NCBI GenBank assembly: GCA_964408825.1
Contig: CAYPAU010000022.1
Coordinates: 1 to 8,288 of the forward strand
Direction of reading: 5' to 3'
DNA from: CAYPAU01 sp964408825
GTDB lineage: Bacteria > Patescibacteriota > Microgenomatia > Levybacterales > UBA12049
DNA: 8,288 nt
Below the pieces are notes generated by a model. That model was given only the letters and a program-made list of their open reading frames with translations, ran no database searches and had not been told where the DNA came from. The number at the start of each line of letters is the position of its first letter. Positions within the stretch are counted from its first letter, which is position 1. Both the position numbers and the translations under genes were made by a program. This document shows positions 5,097 to 8,288 of the stretch, piece by piece.

Positions 5097-7244
5097 ATGG
5101 TTGATAAAACAAAAGAAGTATCATTGGACAAAATTAGAAATATCGGGATTATTGCTCACATTGATGCGGGCAAGACCACAACTACCGAGCGGATTCTTTT
5201 CTATACCGGAAAGACTTATAAGATAGGAGATATCGACGCGGGGACTACCCAGATGGACTGGATGGCGCAAGAAAAAGAACGAGGGATAACTATTGTTTCT
5301 GCTGCGACAACAGCTTTTTGGACCCACACTTCGCAAAGCTCCGCGGGGCGTAAAGATCTTTACAGAATAAATATTATTGACACCCCCGGGCATGTGGATT
5401 TTACTGCAGAAGTTGAGAGATCCCTCCGTGTCTTAGATGGCGGAATTACAGTTCTTGATGCTGAGGAAGGAGTTCAATCTCAATCTGAAACTGTCTGGAG
5501 ACAAGCGGATAAATACAAAGTCCCGCGAATTTGTTTTGTTAACAAGATGGACAAAATAGGAGCGGATTTTCTTGCAACTGTCAAAAGCATTGAAGATAGA
5601 CTTGGCGCAAACCCTCTTGTTATGGTTTTGCCGATTGGCGCTGAGCAATCCTTCAAAGGAGTCGTCGATCTTTTTACAAGAAAGTCTTACATTTGGGGCT
5701 CAGACGAGTTGGGTGCTAAGTTTGATATATCAGATGAAATCCCCGAAGATATGAAAGATCAGGTTGAGAAATACAGACACAAGCTTATTGAAAAAATTGC
5801 AGAAACAGATGACAAACTCTTGGAAAAATATCTAGGCGGGGAGGAACCGACTGCTGAAGAACTAAAAGCTGCCCTAAGGCGCGCAGTAATTGATTATAAA
5901 CTTGTTCCGATTTATGCGGGTTCATCTCTTAGAAATAAAGGAGTGCAACCTTTATTGGATGCTGTTGTTGATTATCTACCTTCTCCTTTAGATCTTAAGG
6001 TAGTAAAAGGTATTGATCCAAAGACTGAAGAAGAAATTTCAAGAAAACTTATCCCAGAGGAATCTTTGTCGGGTTTGGCATTTAAGATTCAGATCGACCC
6101 TCATGTTGGAAAACTTACATACTTTAGAGTTTATTCGGGTAAAATCTCAGCCGGTACTTATGTATATAACAGTACAAAAAAGATTCAGGAAAGAGTGGGT
6201 CGAATCCTTCTTATGCATGCAAACACGAGAGAAGAAATCAAAGAAGCGTTCGCGGGAGAGATTGTCGCTCTTGTTGGTCTTAAAGATACGGCAACAGGAG
6301 ATACCCTTTGCGATGAAAAAAATCCTATTGTTCTTGAGAAGATTTCTTTTCCTGAACCCGTTATTTCACTTGCAATTGAACCAAAAACAAAAGTTGATCA
6401 GGAAAAATTAGGACTCGCCTTAAAAAGATTGTCAGAAGAAGACCCAACATTTGTTATTAAGACCAATCATGAGACAGGACAGACAATAATCTCAGGAATC
6501 GGAGAGCTTCAGCTTGAAATAATGGTTGATAGAATGAAGAGAGAATTTAATGTCGCGGCAAACGTGGGAGCTCCTCAAGTTGCATATAAAGAAACCATTG
6601 CGAAAATGGCAGAAGCCGAAGGAAAATATATAAGACAATCAGGGGGTCGTGGACAGTACGGGCACTGTTTCTTAAGAGTTGAACCAAAGGCGCGAGGCGA
6701 AGGCTACGAGTTTGTTAATGCTATTAAAGGAGGAGCAATTCCTCAAGAGTTTGTTTCATCTGTTGAAAAGGGAGTAAGAGAAGCCATGGACAATGGGGTT
6801 CTTCTTGGATACCCCATGGTCGATACAAAAGTTACAGTTTACGACGGCAGTTTCCATGAAGTAGACTCCTCAGACATTGCATTTAAAATTGCCGCAAGCC
6901 AGGCTCTTCAGGCGGCAGCCAAAAAGGGAGATCTTACTCTTCTTGAACCAATCATGAAGGTTGAAGTTACAACCCCGCCCGAGTTTATGGGAGATATAAT
7001 TGGTGATCTTTCTTCAAAGAGGGCTCAAATCTTGGGGACAGAAGAAAGAGCGCGGGCAACGATCATTTTGGCGATGGTACCCCTTGCTGAGCTTTCAGGC
7101 TATGCTACGACACTTAGTTCGATGTCTCAAGGAAGAGCATCATATTATGTGGAGCCGTCCTATTACGAGGAAGTTCCGAAAAATATAGTTGAACAAATGC
7201 TTGCCAAGTCAACATTCACAGGAAGAGTTTCGGCTCAGCAATAA
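5097..7244 (+). CDS. fusA: Translation elongation factor G
   Basis: GTPase that drives tRNA-mRNA translocation. From ATG 5097 the product is 715 residues (E. coli 704). The GTPase motifs are intact: G1 AHIDAGKTT (20-28), switch I with ERGITI (61-66), G3 DTPGH with the catalytic His99, G4 NKMD (149-152) and G5-like GSSLRNKGVQ. Domain II follows; domain IV has GGRGQYGH and the tip loop DGSFHEVDSS, with His587 matching E. coli His583. Domain V closes with IMKVEVTTPPEF and GRASYYVEP. ATG 5097 is preferred over an in-frame TTG at 5082 because the family starts close to KIRNIGIIAHIDAGKT and the TTG lies at the edge of the repeat array. The loop between ATTAFW and RINIIDTPGH is longer than usual, owing to a GC-rich insertion (5329-5350). 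It has its own promoter and is cut off from rpsG by the hydrolase cassette; tuf does not follow. Confidence 0.98.
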   Translation: MVDKTKEVSLDKIRNIGIIAHIDAGKTTTTERILFYTGKTYKIGDIDAGTTQMDWMAQEKERGITIVSAATTAFWTHTSQSSAGRKDLYRINIIDTPGHVDFTAEVERSLRVLDGGITVLDAEEGVQSQSETVWRQADKYKVPRICFVNKMDKIGADFLATVKSIEDRLGANPLVMVLPIGAEQSFKGVVDLFTRKSYIWGSDELGAKFDISDEIPEDMKDQVEKYRHKLIEKIAETDDKLLEKYLGGEEPTAEELKAALRRAVIDYKLVPIYAGSSLRNKGVQPLLDAVVDYLPSPLDLKVVKGIDPKTEEEISRKLIPEESLSGLAFKIQIDPHVGKLTYFRVYSGKISAGTYVYNSTKKIQERVGRILLMHANTREEIKEAFAGEIVALVGLKDTATGDTLCDEKNPIVLEKISFPEPVISLAIEPKTKVDQEKLGLALKRLSEEDPTFVIKTNHETGQTIISGIGELQLEIMVDRMKREFNVAANVGAPQVAYKETIAKMAEAEGKYIRQSGGRGQYGHCFLRVEPKARGEGYEFVNAIKGGAIPQEFVSSVEKGVREAMDNGVLLGYPMVDTKVTVYDGSFHEVDSSDIAFKIAASQALQAAAKKGDLTLLEPIMKVEVTTPPEFMGDIIGDLSSKRAQILGTEERARATIILAMVPLAELSGYATTLSSMSQGRASYYVEPSYYEEVPKNIVEQMLAKSTFTGRVSAQQ
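5329..5350. repeat. GC-rich hairpin segment inside the fusA reading frame
   Basis: The left arm CTTCGC (5329-5334) can pair with GCGGGG (5343-5348) around an 8-base loop; two of the six pairs would be G-U. The core GCAAAGCTC followed by a G-rich arm resembles GCAAGCTCGGGCGGG at the right side of the rpoC element (722-736). It encodes part of a variable loop of EF-G (residues about 78-85). It is weaker than the rpoC case because one arm is degenerate. Confidence 0.3.
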
Positions 7245-7252
7245 AATATTGC

Positions 7253-7587
7253 ATGACAGAACAATTAAGACAAATACCAATTAAAGATTCAGTTGATTTT
7301 AGTTTGAACGGGAGAAAACCGAGATTGTCTAAAAGAGGAGTTTTTTCTTCTTTTTCAAGTTCTTCTTTGACTGCTTTGGCAATGGTCCCAAGACTTATTC
7401 TTTGTCCCGGAGATGATATTTGGCGGTATCAACTTCGGCCGCACTGGGATTTAAGAATTCTGATACACCGCGGGAAGCGAATTTACCGAAAGATATTGAG
7501 ATTGGACCATGGACGGCAAAAGAGATTGAGATAAAAAATAAAAAAAGAATAAAAAAAGAAATAAGAAAACGCTCCCGGCCCTCTTGA
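7253..7587 (+). pseudogene. Frame-disrupted small gene after fusA, unrecognised
   Basis: ATG 7253 lies 8 bases after the fusA stop and opens MTEQLRQIPIKDSVDFSLNG, then a basic RKPRLSKRG. The same frame runs to 7534, but its end is arginine-rich (ILIHRGKRIYRK), typical of an out-of-frame reading. From 7417 a neighbouring frame looks truly coding (LAVSTSAALGFKNSDTPREA, then DIEIGPWTAKEIEI and a lysine-rich tail) and ends at TGA 7585-7587. Around 7341-7370 another frame gives a hydrophobic stretch (EEFFLLFQVLL) where the main frame is serine-rich, so a membrane segment may have been scrambled too. Two or three small indels, partly in T runs, would explain this: a decaying gene, assembly errors, or less likely frameshifting. 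I do not recognise the family. A restored product would be a short single-pass membrane protein with a basic tail. Confidence 0.45.
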
Positions 7588-7635
7588 CTTCCCCCTAAAT
7601 TAGTAGCACTATTAACCTGCAGTCCTAATTTATCT

Positions 7636-8202
7636 GTGACGCTTGAGGCACCTTCCAGATTAAGGCAGGGCAGTTTTCTTCCCGATCTTCGGAGGGAGAG
7701 ATTTGAGCGGGCGTTGATGCAGATGGTAGGAGGGGACTTTGAGGACACAGTCTTTAAAAAATTAAGACGGCTTGGTTTTCTTGCCCCTGATGAAAGAATC
7801 GAACTTAATCTTCGTCAAGAAGCAAACTCTGGATCTATCAACCTATTCTTAGGAATTTTAAAGAATGGCTGGGCATCTATAGATTACATTCCCCCTTGGA
7901 GAGAAATTCATCGAGCTCCACAAATAATCAGCCGCAACCCTAAGAGAAATCCTGTTTGTTACTTTGATGCTTCCTCTATTTACCATCTTTTTTCTGGAAG
8001 AATTGGGATTTACAGTAGAAGAAATTTTCAGAGAGAAGAGATACTTCATGATGAGAATGGTTATGATGATAGATGGGATTTTTCAACTGTTTCCGGAGTA
8101 ACTGCCCATAGACTTCTAACTTGGGAGAGACCTGCGTATGTTTTGACTACGGTTCCCGACACGGCTTATGTTTCTCTTGCCCAATTAAATCTCCCTCTTT
8201 AA
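7636..8202 (+). CDS. Hypothetical protein, no recognised family
   Basis: A 188-residue frame ending at TAA 8200. GTG 7636 is the longest plausible start; ATG 7717 or 7723 would give a product about 27-29 residues shorter beginning at MQMVGGDFED, and none has a good ribosome-binding site. The same frame is open leftward to the TGA at 7585, so it could have been the 3' part of a longer gene with the preceding disrupted one. The product is soluble-looking: no signal peptide or membrane segment, a charged N-terminal part (LRRERFERAL, FKKLRRLGFLAPDERIEL), then aromatic-rich segments (IDYIPPWREIHRAP, CYFDASSIYHLFSGRIGIYS) and a C-terminus of beta-like strands (AYVLTTVPDTAYVSLAQL). I see no catalytic or metal-binding signature. 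Codon choice resembles the neighbours, and length without stops favours a real gene, but the product and exact start are unknown. Confidence 0.55.
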   Translation: MTLEAPSRLRQGSFLPDLRRERFERALMQMVGGDFEDTVFKKLRRLGFLAPDERIELNLRQEANSGSINLFLGILKNGWASIDYIPPWREIHRAPQIISRNPKRNPVCYFDASSIYHLFSGRIGIYSRRNFQREEILHDENGYDDRWDFSTVSGVTAHRLLTWERPAYVLTTVPDTAYVSLAQLNLPL

Positions 8203-8211
8203 TTTTGACTA

Positions 8212-8240
8212 TTGACTGAAAATTAAAAATATTGTATATT
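8212..8240 (+). promoter_or_regulatory. Predicted promoter firing out of the right edge
   Basis: TTGACT at 8212-8217 (5 of 6 to the -35 consensus) and TATATT at 8235-8240 (5 of 6 to the -10 consensus) are separated by an optimal 17 bases. A second TTGACT lies exactly 7 bases upstream (8205-8210). Transcription would begin near 8247, reading into whatever gene follows the window. The remaining 48 bases are T-rich with no start of a recognisable gene. Confidence 0.5.
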
Positions 8241-8288
8241 CTTTTTTAGCCTTAAAGTTTTTAAGTTCTATTTTTTTCTTGTAAAAAA

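Noticed and set aside
7414..7587. TGA read as a sense codon (glycine, as in Gracilibacteria/SR1), which would extend the frame through 7414 and 7585
   Set aside because: rpoC, rpsL, rpsG and fusA contain no in-frame TGA over more than 1700 codons, so TGA is not a common sense codon here.
7584..7615. Promoter TTGACT...TATTAA before the 188-residue frame
   Set aside because: The spacing is about 20 bases and the -10 match is only 4 of 6. Not better than chance in this composition.
7395..7748. A 117-residue minus-strand frame opposite the region after fusA, with a hydrophobic stretch
   Set aside because: It begins inside the plus-strand 188-residue frame, and its hydrophobic part is simply the complement of the lysine-rich plus-strand tail. 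Treated as an antisense shadow.
8251..8277. Hairpin CTTAAA/TTTAAG followed by a T-rich run as a terminator for the last gene
   Set aside because: The stem is pure AT apart from one pair, with a 3-base loop, and it lies downstream of a good outward promoter, so it would sit at the very start of the next transcript. Chance in AT-rich DNA is likely.

Overview
The window reads as AT-rich bacterial chromosome (roughly 40% G+C by eye) built around the core information-processing block rpoC - rpsL - rpsG - fusA. Compact, divergent but intact universal proteins, AT-only spacers and no convincing Shine-Dalgarno motif before any gene suggest a Candidate Phyla Radiation / Patescibacteria genome, perhaps Microgenomates-like. 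That placement is inference; no 16S gene is present. The standard genetic code fits: the long conserved genes contain no in-frame TGA, and the confident genes stop with TAA or TAG.

Layout. Bases 2-2599 hold the C-terminal two thirds of RNA polymerase beta' (rpoC), open at the left edge. A sigma-70-type promoter overlapping the rpoC stop leads into rpsL (uS12) and rpsG (uS7). The str operon is then interrupted by a two-gene cassette on the minus strand: an alpha/beta hydrolase (4924-4199) followed by an FMN-binding split-barrel (PNPOx-like) protein (4189-3734). Divergent from the cassette, with back-to-back promoters, is fusA (EF-G, 5097-7244). No tuf follows. Instead there is a small frame-disrupted gene (7253-7587), an unrecognised 188-residue reading frame (7636-8202) and an outward-facing promoter at the right edge.

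The most unusual signal is in the spacers. All three upstream regions of the plus-strand translation genes consist largely of different AT-rich tandem repeats with the same 7-base period: TTTTAAA x4 before rpsL, ten degenerate heptads filling the rpsL-rpsG gap, and about fourteen before fusA, where all seven CpG dinucleotides fall in one 7-base register. Predicted promoters lie upstream of the rpsL and fusA arrays, so the arrays would be transcribed as 5' leaders. The fusA array is also folded into two 31-base arms of an imperfect inverted repeat.

A second pattern is GC-rich hairpin-forming segments inside reading frames. One is in rpoC (701-737) and a related-looking one in fusA (5329-5350); each encodes a short insertion in a variable loop and resembles a protein-coding palindromic element. 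The rpoC catalytic signature is NADCDGD instead of the near-universal NADFDGD.
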